A DNA stretch of 64,000 bases from Pedobacter arcticus A12 (GCF_000302595.1 NZ_JH947125.1:1114785-1178784); one strand, 5' to 3'; positions 26,248 to 35,728 are shown, counted from the stretch's first letter. Numbers and translations: made by a program. The notes: generated by a model not told the origin, from the letters alone.

Positions 26248-27795
26248 ATGGCAGAAAAAGGTCTAAAGAAGTGGGTAATTACCATTACGGTGATTGTTGC
26301 CGCACTTTTAGAATTAATAGATACCACAATTGTTAACGTTTCTTTACCCCAAATGCAGGGTAATTTAGGCGCAACATTAGAGGATATTGCGTGGATAACA
26401 ACTGGCTATGCGGTGGCAAACGTAATTATTTTGCCCATGTCGGGCTGGTTAGGAGAAACTTTCGGACGTAAAAACTACTTTTTAACATCCATCATCATTT
26501 TCACCATTGCCTCATTTCTATGCGGAAATGCCACCAGTTTGAATGAACTGATTATGTTCAGGATTTTGCAAGGTTTGGCCGGTGGTGGATTGATCTCTAC
26601 GGGACAGGCTATTTTATTAGAAACCTGGCCACCAGAAGAAGTAGGAACAGCAACAGCGATGTTTGGTTTAGGTGCCGTTGTAGGTCCAACCTTAGGCCCA
26701 ACTATTGGCGGTTATATTACTGAGCATTTCTCTTGGCCATGGATATTTTATGTTAATATTCCTGTGGGGATTTTAGCGGCCTTTGCAACCTATATGGTAA
26801 TCAAAGAAACACCAAAAACGGCAAAAGGACGACCAGTTGATTGGTGGGGAATTGCATTGCTCGCTTTAACAGTAGGTAGCTTACAAACCGTACTAGAAAA
26901 AGGCGAAAGCGAAGATTGGTTTGCAACTCCCTACATTTTAGCACTGTCCATCGTTTCTATTCTGGGTTTTTTCTTATTCATTTGGCGAGAGAAAACCACG
27001 GAATATCCGATTGTCAACCTGGACATATTAAAGAAGCGGAGTTTCTCCGTGGGGATGTTTTTTAGCTTTATTTTAGGATTCGGCTTATATGGTTCTGTCT
27101 TCATCTTCCCGATTTTTTGCCAGAACCTGCTCGGCTTTTCCCCCTTACAAACCGGAGAAATATTACTCCCGGGCGGTATTGCAACCATTATTTTGATGCC
27201 TTTTATTGGTATTATGCTAAAAAAGGGTGTGCCAGCACAACTGATGGCAGGTTTTGGGATGTTCCTGTTCTTTGTTTTCTCGCTCATGTTGAGTAAGTCA
27301 ACGCTATCATCTGGTACCGGAGATTTCTTTTGGCCCTTAATTATTAGGGGAGTTGGAATGGCATTTTTGTTTGTGCCCTTAACTACTTTGGCTATTCAAG
27401 ATTTACGCGGAAAAGAAATTGGACAGGGAACGGGTTTAAATAATATGGGCAGGCAGTTGGGTGGATCTTTCGGAATTGCAGCTTTAACAACGCTTTTACA
27501 CCTTAGAAGCGGAGTACACCGCAGCAGTTTGTTAAGTAATATCAACGAATATAACACTGCCTTTACCGATAAAATGCATGCAATTACCCAAAATTTTGTA
27601 ACCAAGGGCTATAGCTTCTTAGATGCACAACATGCTGCAACTAAAGCTATCGAAGGCATGGTGACTAGGCAAGCTACTTTATTAACTTATACCGATGCTT
27701 ATTGGTTAGTGGGTTATGTAATGTTGTTTTCAATACCCTTATTGCTGTTGCAAAAGTTTAAGAAGAACGTTGAGATTCCTACAGATGTGCATTAA
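26248..27795 (+). CDS. DHA2-family MFS drug transporter (EmrB/QacA type)
   Basis: 515-residue inner-membrane proton/drug antiporter with about 14 hydrophobic segments, the number typical of DHA2. Signatures are LELIDTTIVNVSLPQM in helix 1, the loop GWLGETFGRKNYF, and LFRILQGLAGGGLI-like MFRILQGLAGGGLIST. Motif C-like GLGAVVGPTLGPTIGG marks it as an antiporter. It is the last gene of the tetR-TolC-HlyD-EmrB operon and ends just before a strong hairpin terminator. The likely work is export of toxic, often lipophilic, compounds straight out of the cell. The substrate is unknown. Confidence 0.93.
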   Translation: MAEKGLKKWVITITVIVAALLELIDTTIVNVSLPQMQGNLGATLEDIAWITTGYAVANVIILPMSGWLGETFGRKNYFLTSIIIFTIASFLCGNATSLNELIMFRILQGLAGGGLISTGQAILLETWPPEEVGTATAMFGLGAVVGPTLGPTIGGYITEHFSWPWIFYVNIPVGILAAFATYMVIKETPKTAKGRPVDWWGIALLALTVGSLQTVLEKGESEDWFATPYILALSIVSILGFFLFIWREKTTEYPIVNLDILKKRSFSVGMFFSFILGFGLYGSVFIFPIFCQNLLGFSPLQTGEILLPGGIATIILMPFIGIMLKKGVPAQLMAGFGMFLFFVFSLMLSKSTLSSGTGDFFWPLIIRGVGMAFLFVPLTTLAIQDLRGKEIGQGTGLNNMGRQLGGSFGIAALTTLLHLRSGVHRSSLLSNINEYNTAFTDKMHAITQNFVTKGYSFLDAQHAATKAIEGMVTRQATLLTYTDAYWLVGYVMLFSIPLLLLQKFKKNVEIPTDVH

Positions 27796-27798
27796 CAA

Positions 27799-27830
27799 AC
27801 AAAGCCACTTTATTAATAAAGTGGCTTTGT
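27799..27830 (+). terminator. Terminator of the efflux operon
   Basis: Perfect 14-base stem (ACAAAGCCACTTTA with TAAAGTGGCTTTGT) and a 4-base TTAA loop, starting 4 bases after the stop codon. There is no long T run downstream, but the stem is strong. Confidence 0.75.
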
Positions 27831-28036
27831 AATTAACAATTAAAACCTGTAAAAACCTAAAAGCAAATTAGTGATCATACTTTTAGGTGTGATTAACCTT
27901 AGTACTAATTTAGTAAATTTTAAGGATGAAAAGCAAATTTTCTGTAAAATAACTTGTTAATTATGTTATTAGTTGCAACTATTAACTAATTCAGGCAGTC
28001 GGTTTATTGCCGAAAGCAATTTTTGTCAGCTTTGTG

Positions 28037-28612
28037 TTAATAAACTATTTTTCCTGTAGCAGTAACGATAGATGCTATCCTAACGGCATCAAAAATTCTT
28101 TCCTCTTTGCTACCTAATTTAATTAACGAATCTTCGTGAGCGTTTACACACATTTCGCAACCATTCACTGCAGAGATTGCTAGACTCAACAATTCAAAAA
28201 ATTCTTTTGAAGTTGGTTTCATCATTAATTGCATTCTAATACGAGCTGGAATCTGCGTGTATTTTTCTTTCTGCGTAAAGTGACGGAACCTGTAGAACAC
28301 GTTGTTTGATGCTAATAAAGAAGCGCATGAAACAGCTTCGGCCAATTCATCTTCCGTGGCCTCAAACTTTAACGCGTAATTTTTGTAAAACGTTATCAAT
28401 ATTGCATTCTGGTTGTTGGCTGCAATACTTAAACCTAGCAAAGCACATTCTTTTTCCGATAAAAACTCAGAAGTAAGCGTACTGTTGAAATTCAATTTTA
28501 AATCACGCAGGTATTTATAATCTGTAGCGTTTAAAAGTTCTAATGCTTTGTTGTTGATGGTGCTCTCACCAAAAATGGCTAAAACCTCTTGTGTAGTTTC
28601 TGAAATATTCAT
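28037..28612 (-). CDS. AhpD-like carboxymuconolactone decarboxylase-family alkylhydroperoxidase
   Basis: 191 residues from ATG 28612; an upstream TTG at 28627 would add five residues. The active-site motif is near residue 150: NGCEMCVNAHEDS, the CxxC plus histidine of AhpD-type proteins. In known members the two cysteines pass electrons or reduce peroxides, and the His/Glu pair assists. The protein is all-helical in pattern. It lies 80 bp downstream of a two-cysteine peroxiredoxin gene on the same strand, so it likely acts as that enzyme's reducing partner, in the manner of AhpC-AhpD in actinobacteria. A terminator hairpin between the two genes suggests partly separate transcription. Confidence 0.85.
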   Translation of the reverse strand: MNISETTQEVLAIFGESTINNKALELLNATDYKYLRDLKLNFNSTLTSEFLSEKECALLGLSIAANNQNAILITFYKNYALKFEATEDELAEAVSCASLLASNNVFYRFRHFTQKEKYTQIPARIRMQLMMKPTSKEFFELLSLAISAVNGCEMCVNAHEDSLIKLGSKEERIFDAVRIASIVTATGKIVY

Positions 28613-28653
28613 AATATTGATTATCAAGTGTTTATAAAAATATCAATCCAGTA

Positions 28654-28686
28654 AAAAGCCCCTTGCTTAATAAACAAGGGGCTTTT
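28654..28686 (-). terminator. Hairpin between ahpC- and ahpD-like genes
   Basis: Perfect 12-base stem AAAAGCCCCTTG with CAAGGGGCTTTT and a 9-base loop; a T run ends the stem on the minus strand. It lies 6 bases after the peroxiredoxin stop and may attenuate readthrough into the AhpD-like gene. Confidence 0.85.
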
Positions 28687-28691
28687 ATTTA

Positions 28692-29249
28692 TTAAGCTTC
28701 TAAAGCTGCAGTTAAAGTTTCTTCTCCTTTTTCCCAGTTACATGGACAAAGCTCATCTGTTTGTAAACCATCTAGTACACGTAAAACTTCTTTCACGTTT
28801 CTACCTACGTTAAGGTCGTTTACACAAACCCAACGTATAACACCTTGTGGATCGATGATGAAAGTTGCTCTGTAAGCTACTTTTTCTTCAGCTACCAAAA
28901 TACCTAAATCTTCTGCTAATGATTTAGAAGTATCAGCTAACATTGGGAATTTTAAGCCTCTTAAATCATCGTGGTTATTTCTCCAAGCCAAATGCACAAA
29001 TTCCGAATCTGTAGAAGCGCCGATTAAAGTAGTATCTCTGTCTCTAAACTCGCTATAGTTGTTGTTAAATTCTGCGATCTCTGTTGGACAAACAAAGGTA
29101 AAATCCTTAGGCCACCAAAACATAACTGTCCAACGGTTGTCCTCGTTGATAAAAGAATCAGATGAAATGCTTTCGAACTCTTTACCTTTTTCTAAACTTA
29201 CCACAGCTGTTTTATTAAACTCTGGGAATTTTTCTCCTATACCTATCAT
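28692..29249 (-). CDS. AhpC-type two-cysteine peroxiredoxin
   Basis: Thiol peroxidase of 185 residues that reduces hydrogen and alkyl peroxides. The peroxidatic cysteine is C54 in FTFVCPTEIAEF. The C-terminal CPCNWEKGEE holds candidate resolving cysteines at about 168 and 170. The supporting arginine (YRATFIIDPQG) is also present. The TATATTTG box at 29288-29295 on the minus strand looks like its promoter. The AhpD-like gene downstream probably supplies electrons, since no AhpF-type reductase is nearby. The family call is confident; the electron donor is inferred from linkage. Confidence 0.93.
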   Translation of the reverse strand: MIGIGEKFPEFNKTAVVSLEKGKEFESISSDSFINEDNRWTVMFWWPKDFTFVCPTEIAEFNNNYSEFRDRDTTLIGASTDSEFVHLAWRNNHDDLRGLKFPMLADTSKSLAEDLGILVAEEKVAYRATFIIDPQGVIRWVCVNDLNVGRNVKEVLRVLDGLQTDELCPCNWEKGEETLTAALEA

Positions 29250-29287
29250 AATCTTATATTTTAATGTTTTGCTTGAATATTGTGATA

Positions 29288-29295
29288 CAAATATA
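29288..29295 (-). promoter_or_regulatory. Peroxiredoxin gene promoter -7 box
   Basis: TATATTTG on the minus strand, 38 bases before the ATG at 29249, matches TAnnTTTG. No OxyR-like site was recognised. Confidence 0.45.
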
Positions 29296-29516
29296 CAGGT
29301 TAAAGTAATGCCTTTGCATTGTATGTTTTGATAAGCTCATAGTCAAAAGCTATAATCTTTTTTATTTTCATAAGATAGTGTAATTGCTATAAATGAATAC
29401 CAAAAAAGGCTTTCAGGTTGGTCTTGGTACAATTTTTATAAGTAGGCTCATCTATTAATCGTATTTTTGTTATTATAGTTCAGATCATAAAAGCAACAAA
29501 ACGTAATTTAAAAGCA

Positions 29517-30530
29517 ATGGAGAATAAAATTAAAGTAGGCTTAATGGCATACGGAATGTCAGGAAAAATTTTCCACACTCCATTTTTTGAACTACATCAA
29601 GGTTTTGAGCTGGTTGCGGTTGTAGAGCGCAGTAAAAATAAAGCGGTAGCCGATTATCCAAACATCATCACTTACCGAAGTGTAGATGCATTATTGGCAA
29701 ACGAACAGTTGGAGCTCATCGTGGTAAACACACCCAATTATACCCATTACGAATATGCAAAAGCTGCATTGAATGCCGGAAAAAATGTATTGATAGAAAA
29801 ACCTTTTTCTGTAACCAAAGAAGAAGCGGAGGAACTTTTTTCCTTAGCTTTTAGAAAAGGATTAAAGGTGTTGGCTTATCAGAACCGCAGGTTCGACAGT
29901 GATTTTTTAGCCGTACAGAAAGTTCTAAAATCTGGAAAACTTGGAAAAATAACCGAAGCACACTTACGTTTCGACAGGTATCGGAACGAAATCAGCGAAA
30001 AAACCTTTAAAGAAGAACCAATACCCGGTGCTGGTATCTTCTACGATTTGGGTGCACACATGATTGACCAAGCCATTGCACTTTTTGGTATCCCATCAGA
30101 ATTTTATAAAAGCTACGGAAAGCACAGAGCCAATACCGAAGTTGACGACGTTGCACACGCACATCTTAAATACAATAACGGTTTAAATGTTTTTATAACC
30201 ACAAATATGTTGGTGGTAAAACAGCAACCCGCTTATGTTTTTTATGGGATTGATGGAACGCTTACAAAAAGCCGTACGGATGTGCAGGAAGCGCAACTTT
30301 TAGCGGGTATAAAACCTAACGATGAACGTTACGGTAGGGAAATTGCCGGCGGAGAAGGAAAACTTTACACTTTTAATAGTGAAGGCGAAGTGGTTGAAGA
30401 GGATGTTCCCTTAGAAAACGGTAACTACATGTTATTGTTTGATGAGGTTTACAATGCCATAAGAAACGATAGCGAATATTTTATTAGACAGAACGATATT
30501 TTAGGTCAGCTGTCTATACTACAGAAGTAA
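29517..30530 (+). CDS. Gfo/Idh/MocA-family NAD(P)-dependent oxidoreductase
   Basis: 337-residue cytoplasmic dehydrogenase. The N-terminal Rossmann domain runs to about residue 120 with KVGLMAYGMSGKIFHTPFF (a glycine-rich turn of the family) and the EKPFSVTKEEAEEL signature, whose lysine is catalytic in the family. The C-terminal alpha/beta domain has DLGAHMIDQAIALFG, carrying the usual Asp and His. Members oxidise or reduce sugars, inositols or related polyols; the substrate here is not deducible. It is a single gene, with a TATTTTTG promoter-like box at 29462-29469. Confidence 0.88.
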   Translation: MENKIKVGLMAYGMSGKIFHTPFFELHQGFELVAVVERSKNKAVADYPNIITYRSVDALLANEQLELIVVNTPNYTHYEYAKAALNAGKNVLIEKPFSVTKEEAEELFSLAFRKGLKVLAYQNRRFDSDFLAVQKVLKSGKLGKITEAHLRFDRYRNEISEKTFKEEPIPGAGIFYDLGAHMIDQAIALFGIPSEFYKSYGKHRANTEVDDVAHAHLKYNNGLNVFITTNMLVVKQQPAYVFYGIDGTLTKSRTDVQEAQLLAGIKPNDERYGREIAGGEGKLYTFNSEGEVVEEDVPLENGNYMLLFDEVYNAIRNDSEYFIRQNDILGQLSILQK

Positions 30531-30581
30531 TGGCTCAAATATGTTTTAGGATGCTGCTTTAAAACATCGTAAATTTATCAG

Positions 30582-31526
30582 ATGAAATACCAATTAGGAG
30601 AGTTTGTGCGCTTTGTTGATGAGCGAAGAGAAGGTTATATCACCAAAATAATTAACGATGAAATGGTGGGTGTTACCGGTGATGATGATTTTGAGATTCC
30701 GGTAATGGTTACAAATATCACCAGGGTACACGGACATTCATCAAACCCTGAAACCAAACAAGCTTCTCCGGAAGAAAAAGCAAACATAGAGAACTTTGTG
30801 GAGAAGGGCATTTTTTTGGTGGCTATTCCAGATGCGAACAAAGGCTCTGTGGTGCATTTTTCGGTGGTCAATGAAACATCTTATCAATTGATGGTAGGGC
30901 TAAAAACTTTAACCAAAGATGTTTATAAAGGAGCATTTTTTGGTGAGCTTGCCAGCGAAAAATCGGTAAAAGTATTTAGTGCTGCTTTGCCAGAACTGGA
31001 TTTATGGCCCACATTAAATTTTCAAATACTTTATTATACCGCCACAAACAAGGCTCCCGTTAAGCCTTTGGAGTTTAGCGTTAAATTTAAATCTAAAGAT
31101 TTTGCCGGCAGTAAACAGCAAGTTGCTTTGATGAAAGCAAACGGGTGGTTGTTTAGAATGGACGAGCCGGTATTGGTTTTAGACGCTCAAAAAATAAAAG
31201 AAAGTTTTTTTAAGCCTTCAGAAGAAAAAGTAGTTCTACAGAAACCTGCCAAAGAAGTTGATCTTCATATTGAGAAGCTACGAGATGATCATGATTTTTT
31301 AAGTAAAAGAGAAATTATGGACATTCAGCTAGATCATTTTCAAAAGAGTTTAGAAGCGGCCATTGTTCACAAATATGAAAGTATTGTATTTATACATGGC
31401 GCCGGAAACGGAACTTTACAGCATGAAATTCACAAAGCGATAAGTAAAAACACACAGGTGAAAACGTTTATGGATGCGCAAAAAGAGAAGTTTGGATACG
31501 GTGCCACCAAAATAATTTTAAAATAA
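30582..31526 (+). CDS. DUF2027 and Smr-domain protein
   Basis: 314 residues. The N-terminal part opens with YQLGEFVRFVDERREGYITKI, an SH3-like segment of the DUF2027 family, and continues to about residue 215. The C-terminal 85 residues form an Smr domain: EVDLHIEKL with the family's DLH motif, then the HGAGNGTLQHEI block (HGxGxG) and FGYGATKIIL at the end. Smr domains of MutS2-type proteins are nucleases or bind nucleic acid; this architecture is characteristic of Bacteroidota, and its role is not known to me. It is followed after 48 bp by the TerC gene. Confidence 0.85.
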   Translation: MKYQLGEFVRFVDERREGYITKIINDEMVGVTGDDDFEIPVMVTNITRVHGHSSNPETKQASPEEKANIENFVEKGIFLVAIPDANKGSVVHFSVVNETSYQLMVGLKTLTKDVYKGAFFGELASEKSVKVFSAALPELDLWPTLNFQILYYTATNKAPVKPLEFSVKFKSKDFAGSKQQVALMKANGWLFRMDEPVLVLDAQKIKESFFKPSEEKVVLQKPAKEVDLHIEKLRDDHDFLSKREIMDIQLDHFQKSLEAAIVHKYESIVFIHGAGNGTLQHEIHKAISKNTQVKTFMDAQKEKFGYGATKIILK

Positions 31527-31574
31527 CTTTAAGTTCCATCCGTTTTTCTATTTTTAGAAAATTTTTTAGCACCT

Positions 31575-32354
31575 ATGGAATGGCTTACTAACCCAGAAAT
31601 TTGGGTTTCACTTTTAACCTTAACAGTTTTAGAAATTGTTTTAGGTATTGATAATATCGTTTTTATCTCTATTCTGTCTGGTAAATTACCGGCAGAGCAA
31701 CAGAATAAAGCCCGGAAGTTAGGTTTGGCTTTGGCCATGATCACCAGGGTTTTGCTTTTGCTTTCATTGAGCTGGATAATGACCCTTACTGCGCCTTTAT
31801 TCAACGCAAGTAGTTGGTTTGGAATAAGCAGTGGCGAATGGTTTGAGAAACTAGCCATCAGTGGTAGAGATTTGATCCTGATTATTGGAGGACTGTTTTT
31901 AATTTATAAAAGCACCCACGAAATCCACGATAAGTTAGAAGGAGAAGAGGAAGACACTACGGTAAAGAAAGTTCATTCTTTTTCGGGCGTAATCTTTCAG
32001 ATCTTATTGTTAGATGTTGTTTTTTCTTTAGACTCTGTAATAACCGCAGTGGGTATGGCAAAAGAGTTATGGGTTATGGTTGCCGCCGTAATTATCTCGG
32101 TAATTGTGATGATGTTTTCTGCAAAATCAATTTCCGATTTCGTAAACGATCACCCTACAGTTAAAATGCTGGCCTTGTCGTTCTTATTGCTTATCGGCGT
32201 TTCATTATTAGCAGAGGGTTTTGAACAACATATCCCGAAAGGATATATTTATTTTGCGATGGCTTTCTCTGTTTTGGTAGAGTTTTTAAACTTAAGAATA
32301 AAGTCAAAAGCAAAACCAGTTACATTAAGAAGAACCCCTCACGAACCAAAATAG
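31575..32354 (+). CDS. TerC-family integral membrane protein
   Basis: 259 residues with about seven hydrophobic segments. The TerC family signature is clear: LEIVLGIDNIVFISILSGKLP near the start, with the second half repeating the pattern in LLDVVFSLDSVITAVGMA. The conserved aspartates (GIDN and SLDS) are thought to bind metal, and characterised relatives export manganese or work in tellurite resistance. In this window there are no ter genes, so a metal-ion export role is more likely than tellurite resistance. It converges with the topoisomerase gene two bases away. Confidence 0.9.
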   Translation: MEWLTNPEIWVSLLTLTVLEIVLGIDNIVFISILSGKLPAEQQNKARKLGLALAMITRVLLLLSLSWIMTLTAPLFNASSWFGISSGEWFEKLAISGRDLILIIGGLFLIYKSTHEIHDKLEGEEEDTTVKKVHSFSGVIFQILLLDVVFSLDSVITAVGMAKELWVMVAAVIISVIVMMFSAKSISDFVNDHPTVKMLALSFLLLIGVSLLAEGFEQHIPKGYIYFAMAFSVLVEFLNLRIKSKAKPVTLRRTPHEPK

Positions 32355-32356
32355 CT

Positions 32357-33427
32357 TTACATCGCTTTCGCAATTTTCTCATTTTCCAAAATTTTCAAAA
32401 GCAGCCTTTCTTCATTAGTCAGGCTGTTTTTGTTGTTATCCTTCACTTTATATTTGTGTATGGTGCCACTTTCATGCGCACTAATTATTGATGGATGTAC
32501 GTAGTACTTTTTACACACCGTTCTGGTGTTGCCTAATTTTGTAGCTACGTGGTCTATTACGTTAACAACCTGTTGTTTAAGTTGTGTTTTATTTTCCGCA
32601 GTTTCCAATTCTTTAAAAGCACATAAGGCATTTACACTGCCCGCCCAAGTTCTAAAATCCTTTGCTGTATAATCCTCTCCAGTAATTTCTTTCAAATAAT
32701 TGTTAACGTCTCCACTGCCTATACTGTAATGTTTTCCGTCTGTATCGTAATACTGAAAAAGCTCTTTTCCTGGTATGTCTCTACATTTTTTAACCAAATT
32801 AGCGAGTTTTTTACTTTGTAATTCTATATCGTGATAAACACCTTTTTTTCCCTTGAACGCAAATCTAACTTTTGTTCCTTCAAACTTTACATGCCTATCT
32901 TTAAGCGTACTTAAACCAAAGGAACCATAAAGTTTGCTGTAATTCTCATTGCCAATTCTAATATGGGTAAGCTCTATTAATTTTACCGCTAAAGCCACCA
33001 CCTTTGTAAAAGGTAAGCCCTTCTTTTGAAGATCTTTTTCAACCTGTTGTCTGATTTTTGGAAGGCATTTTGCAAAATTACGGAGACGGTAAAATTTTGC
33101 CTGATTACGGATGTTGTTCCAGTCTGCATGGTAACGGTATTGTTTCCGTTCCTTTACGTCGTATCCGGTAAATTGTAGGTGATTATTTGGGTAAGGAGCT
33201 ATCCAAACATTTTCGTAAGCCGGTGGAATCACCAACTTTTTAAACCGCTCTAAAAGTTCTTTGTCTTTTACAGGCCTTCCTTCGTAATCTTCATAGCTAA
33301 AGCCTTTGCCTGCTTTTTTACGATAATAGCCTTTGTTACGGTCTTCGGTGTAGCGTAAACCCGCAGTTTTCGCTGTTAGCTTGGCATCGCTACCAATTTT
33401 CTGCAACTTGTTCTCTAATCTGGTCAT
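32357..33427 (-). CDS. DNA topoisomerase IB
   Basis: 356-residue poxvirus/eukaryotic-type topoisomerase that relaxes supercoils through a 3'-phosphotyrosine intermediate. The N-terminal part has GKGFSYEDYEGRPV and KLVIPPAYENVWIAP. The catalytic domain has the first arginine in THIRIGNENY, KGKKGVYH, ITGEDYTAKDFRTWAGS with the second arginine, and LGNTRTVCKKYYVHP, where the active tyrosine is expected. All pentad residues I can place are present, so it should be active. Bacterial TopIB genes are often attributed to horizontal transfer; base use here does not look different from its neighbours. It ends two bases from the TerC stop. Confidence 0.93.
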   Translation of the reverse strand: MTRLENKLQKIGSDAKLTAKTAGLRYTEDRNKGYYRKKAGKGFSYEDYEGRPVKDKELLERFKKLVIPPAYENVWIAPYPNNHLQFTGYDVKERKQYRYHADWNNIRNQAKFYRLRNFAKCLPKIRQQVEKDLQKKGLPFTKVVALAVKLIELTHIRIGNENYSKLYGSFGLSTLKDRHVKFEGTKVRFAFKGKKGVYHDIELQSKKLANLVKKCRDIPGKELFQYYDTDGKHYSIGSGDVNNYLKEITGEDYTAKDFRTWAGSVNALCAFKELETAENKTQLKQQVVNVIDHVATKLGNTRTVCKKYYVHPSIISAHESGTIHKYKVKDNNKNSLTNEERLLLKILENEKIAKAM

Positions 33428-33489
33428 AACGATTCAAAAAAATACATGAATCTAAAACCAGACCAGTTTAAAGCCGAAAGCTACGCAAA

Positions 33490-33687
33490 CTATTTCGCCA
33501 ACAGAAACCTGATGATAGAAGCCTCACCAGTTTTAACTAGTTTTTGAGTGGCACTTGTTGTAGTTGTAGTTAGTTCGCTATCTGTTGGTGCATCATTTGA
33601 TTTAAAGCTCAACGAAAGCAGTACCGCAAAAAGTACTGGAACAATTAACATTAAGAAAGGAGAAACGGACGTGGTTAACTTTTTCAT
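33490..33687 (-). CDS. Small hypothetical membrane protein
   Basis: 65 codons. It begins MKKLTTSVSPF and then has one strong hydrophobic segment (about residues 12-28, LMLIVPVLFAVLLSLSF), followed by a polar tail rich in threonine and serine (TTTTTSA). It could be a small membrane-anchored or secreted peptide. It lies 62 bp upstream of the topoisomerase gene on the same strand and may be cotranscribed. There is no known family that I can name. Reasons to believe it are the clean MKK start and the signal-anchor shape; reasons for doubt are its shortness and lack of any relative to compare. Confidence 0.5.
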   Translation of the reverse strand: MKKLTTSVSPFLMLIVPVLFAVLLSLSFKSNDAPTDSELTTTTTSATQKLVKTGEASIIRFLLAK

Positions 33688-33963
33688 TAGTATATAATTT
33701 GAATTTTAGCGGTTATGAAGCGATCATGAGCGTATTCTTCCTATTTGTAAGCGGTATGCTCATGATGGTTTCATTTTGTTTTTGGTTTGATGATCAAATA
33801 TTCGAATAACTTAAACGCTACAAAAATCTATTATACCAACGGTTTAAATCTCAAGATAAACGTCCTTTATTATCGATAATTAAGGTTTACGGTGTTGGTA
33901 GATAAAAATTGGGCGTTGGTCTAAAGTTTCTCGATTTTGTATTTCTTTATCTACTTTTATTTT

Positions 33964-34989
33964 ATGAGCAGGTTACAGAAGTTTATGCTTCATATTATGG
34001 TGTGGTTGTTTTTAATCACACTTTTTACGTTTGTGGCAACCGCAGGTTTTGAAAGTACAAAAGGGGTTTACATTCTCTTTATCGGAATTTCGCTTTTAAA
34101 CTTGGCTATTTTTTACCTCAACCTGTATGTTTTAATTCCGCTTACGCTTGATAAAAGAAAGTTTTTTTTATGGATGCTGGGCTGTTTAGCTATTGTTATC
34201 GCTTTTTTAGCCATTAAATACGGCTTCACTTTTTACCTTTATGAAATAAGTGGTTTAAAAATGATGGCTGGCCAAAAACAGATGGTATTTTCTGAACCAG
34301 AAAAACAGCTCATCAGTACTTTTGTAACCAATGGTTTTTTTGTTTTTTTAAGTACGGTTTATAAATTTACAGTCGATTGGTTTTTTAATGAGCGAGAAAA
34401 AACAGAGTTGGAGAAGCAAAGACTAACGTCTGAATTAGCATTTTTAAAATCGCAGATTAACCCACACTTCTTATTTAATTCGCTCAATAACATCTATTCA
34501 CTAGCGTATCAAAAGTCTGATGCAACGCCGAACGCAATTTTAAAGCTTTCGGAAATTATGCGCTATATGCTTTACGAGAGTAATGACAGTAGCGTAGCTC
34601 TAGAAAAAGAAATAACTTACTTAAACAGTTTTATTGAGCTCCAAAAATTACGATTTAAGGAAGAGGCTTATGTGGTTTTAGAAGTAGAAGGGCAAATTAC
34701 CGATCAAAAAATTGTGCCTTTATTGTTGATTTCGTTTGTCGAAAATGCCTTTAAACACGGTATTGCCACTGATAAGGATAATCCAATACACATCAATATC
34801 TCCGTACTCGAAGAAAATCTACTCTTTACTGTTAAAAACAAAAAAAACTTACAAAACAAAGATCAAACCGGGGGAATTGGGATGGCAAACGTGGTTAGGC
34901 GGTTGGATTTAACTTATCCGGAAAAATATAAATTGGCTGTAGAAAATAGAGAACACGATTATTTTTCTGAATTATATCTAAATTTATAG
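33964..34989 (+). CDS. LytS/YehU-type sensor histidine kinase
   Basis: 341-residue membrane sensor of a two-component system. The first ~145 residues hold about four hydrophobic segments (the sensor region). The histidine kinase domain of the LytS class follows, with the phosphorylated histidine in FLKSQINPHFLFNSLNN. The C-terminal ATPase has the N-box FVENAFKHGI and the G-box NKDQTGGIGMANVVRRL-like QTGGIGMANV. The longer frame from TTG 33937 would prefix nine residues and is less likely than ATG 33964. The response regulator starts 1 bp after the stop. The signal and the target are unknown. Confidence 0.92.
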   Translation: MSRLQKFMLHIMVWLFLITLFTFVATAGFESTKGVYILFIGISLLNLAIFYLNLYVLIPLTLDKRKFFLWMLGCLAIVIAFLAIKYGFTFYLYEISGLKMMAGQKQMVFSEPEKQLISTFVTNGFFVFLSTVYKFTVDWFFNEREKTELEKQRLTSELAFLKSQINPHFLFNSLNNIYSLAYQKSDATPNAILKLSEIMRYMLYESNDSSVALEKEITYLNSFIELQKLRFKEEAYVVLEVEGQITDQKIVPLLLISFVENAFKHGIATDKDNPIHINISVLEENLLFTVKNKKNLQNKDQTGGIGMANVVRRLDLTYPEKYKLAVENREHDYFSELYLNL

Positions 34990-34990
34990 C

Positions 34991-35722
34991 ATGATCAAAT
35001 GTTTGATAGTGGATGATGAGCCTTTGGCATTAGATATCATTGAAGATTATATTTCAAAAATTCCGTTTTTAACACTCCATAAGCGTTTGCATAATCCTAT
35101 TGAGGCGCTCACTTTGGTACAGGAAGAGAAAATAGATCTTGTTTTTTTAGATGTGCAGATGCCGGAACTAACAGGAATTCAGTTTCTAAAAATTGCCAAT
35201 GATAAATGCAAGGTTATTTTAACCACTGCCTATCCAGAATATGCTTTAGATGGTTATGAACATAACGTGGTTGACTACCTACTAAAACCTATTGCGTTTG
35301 ACCGATTTTACAAAGCTGCCCAAAAAGCACAAAGCATCCTCTGCAATTTACCCACACCGCCATCGCCGGTAATAGAAGCTAGCCCCGTAAGCAATACTTT
35401 TACCCATGATTTTATTTTTGTTAAAACCGAATATAAAATCCAAAAGATTTATTTAGATGACATCCTTTTTATTGAAGGCCTGAAAGATTATATCTCTATT
35501 TATACCAAAACCGAGCGAATTATTACGTTACAAAGTATGAAAAAGATAGATGAAGCTTTGCCAAACCATTTGTTTGTAAGGGTCCATAAATCTTACATTG
35601 TTGCTTTAGGTAAAATAGAAAGTATTGAACGGAGCCGGATTACTATCGGTGATAAAATAATTCCTATCGGCGATACGCATAGAGAGTATTTTTTTAAAAT
35701 GATTGAGGATAAAAACGTGTAG
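34991..35722 (+). CDS. LytTR-family response regulator
   Basis: 243 residues. The receiver domain (about 1-125) has the acidic pair DDEP at residues 8-9, the phosphorylated aspartate in LVFLDVQMPELTG, and the lysine in VDYLLKPIAFDRF. A LytTR DNA-binding domain follows (about 140-240; FVKTEYKIQKIYLDDILFIEGLKDYISI, then FVRVHKSYIVAL). Such regulators usually bind imperfect direct repeats near their target promoters. The partner kinase lies immediately upstream. Full length and intact. Confidence 0.93.
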   Translation: MIKCLIVDDEPLALDIIEDYISKIPFLTLHKRLHNPIEALTLVQEEKIDLVFLDVQMPELTGIQFLKIANDKCKVILTTAYPEYALDGYEHNVVDYLLKPIAFDRFYKAAQKAQSILCNLPTPPSPVIEASPVSNTFTHDFIFVKTEYKIQKIYLDDILFIEGLKDYISIYTKTERIITLQSMKKIDEALPNHLFVRVHKSYIVALGKIESIERSRITIGDKIIPIGDTHREYFFKMIEDKNV

Positions 35723-35728
35723 AAGCTA

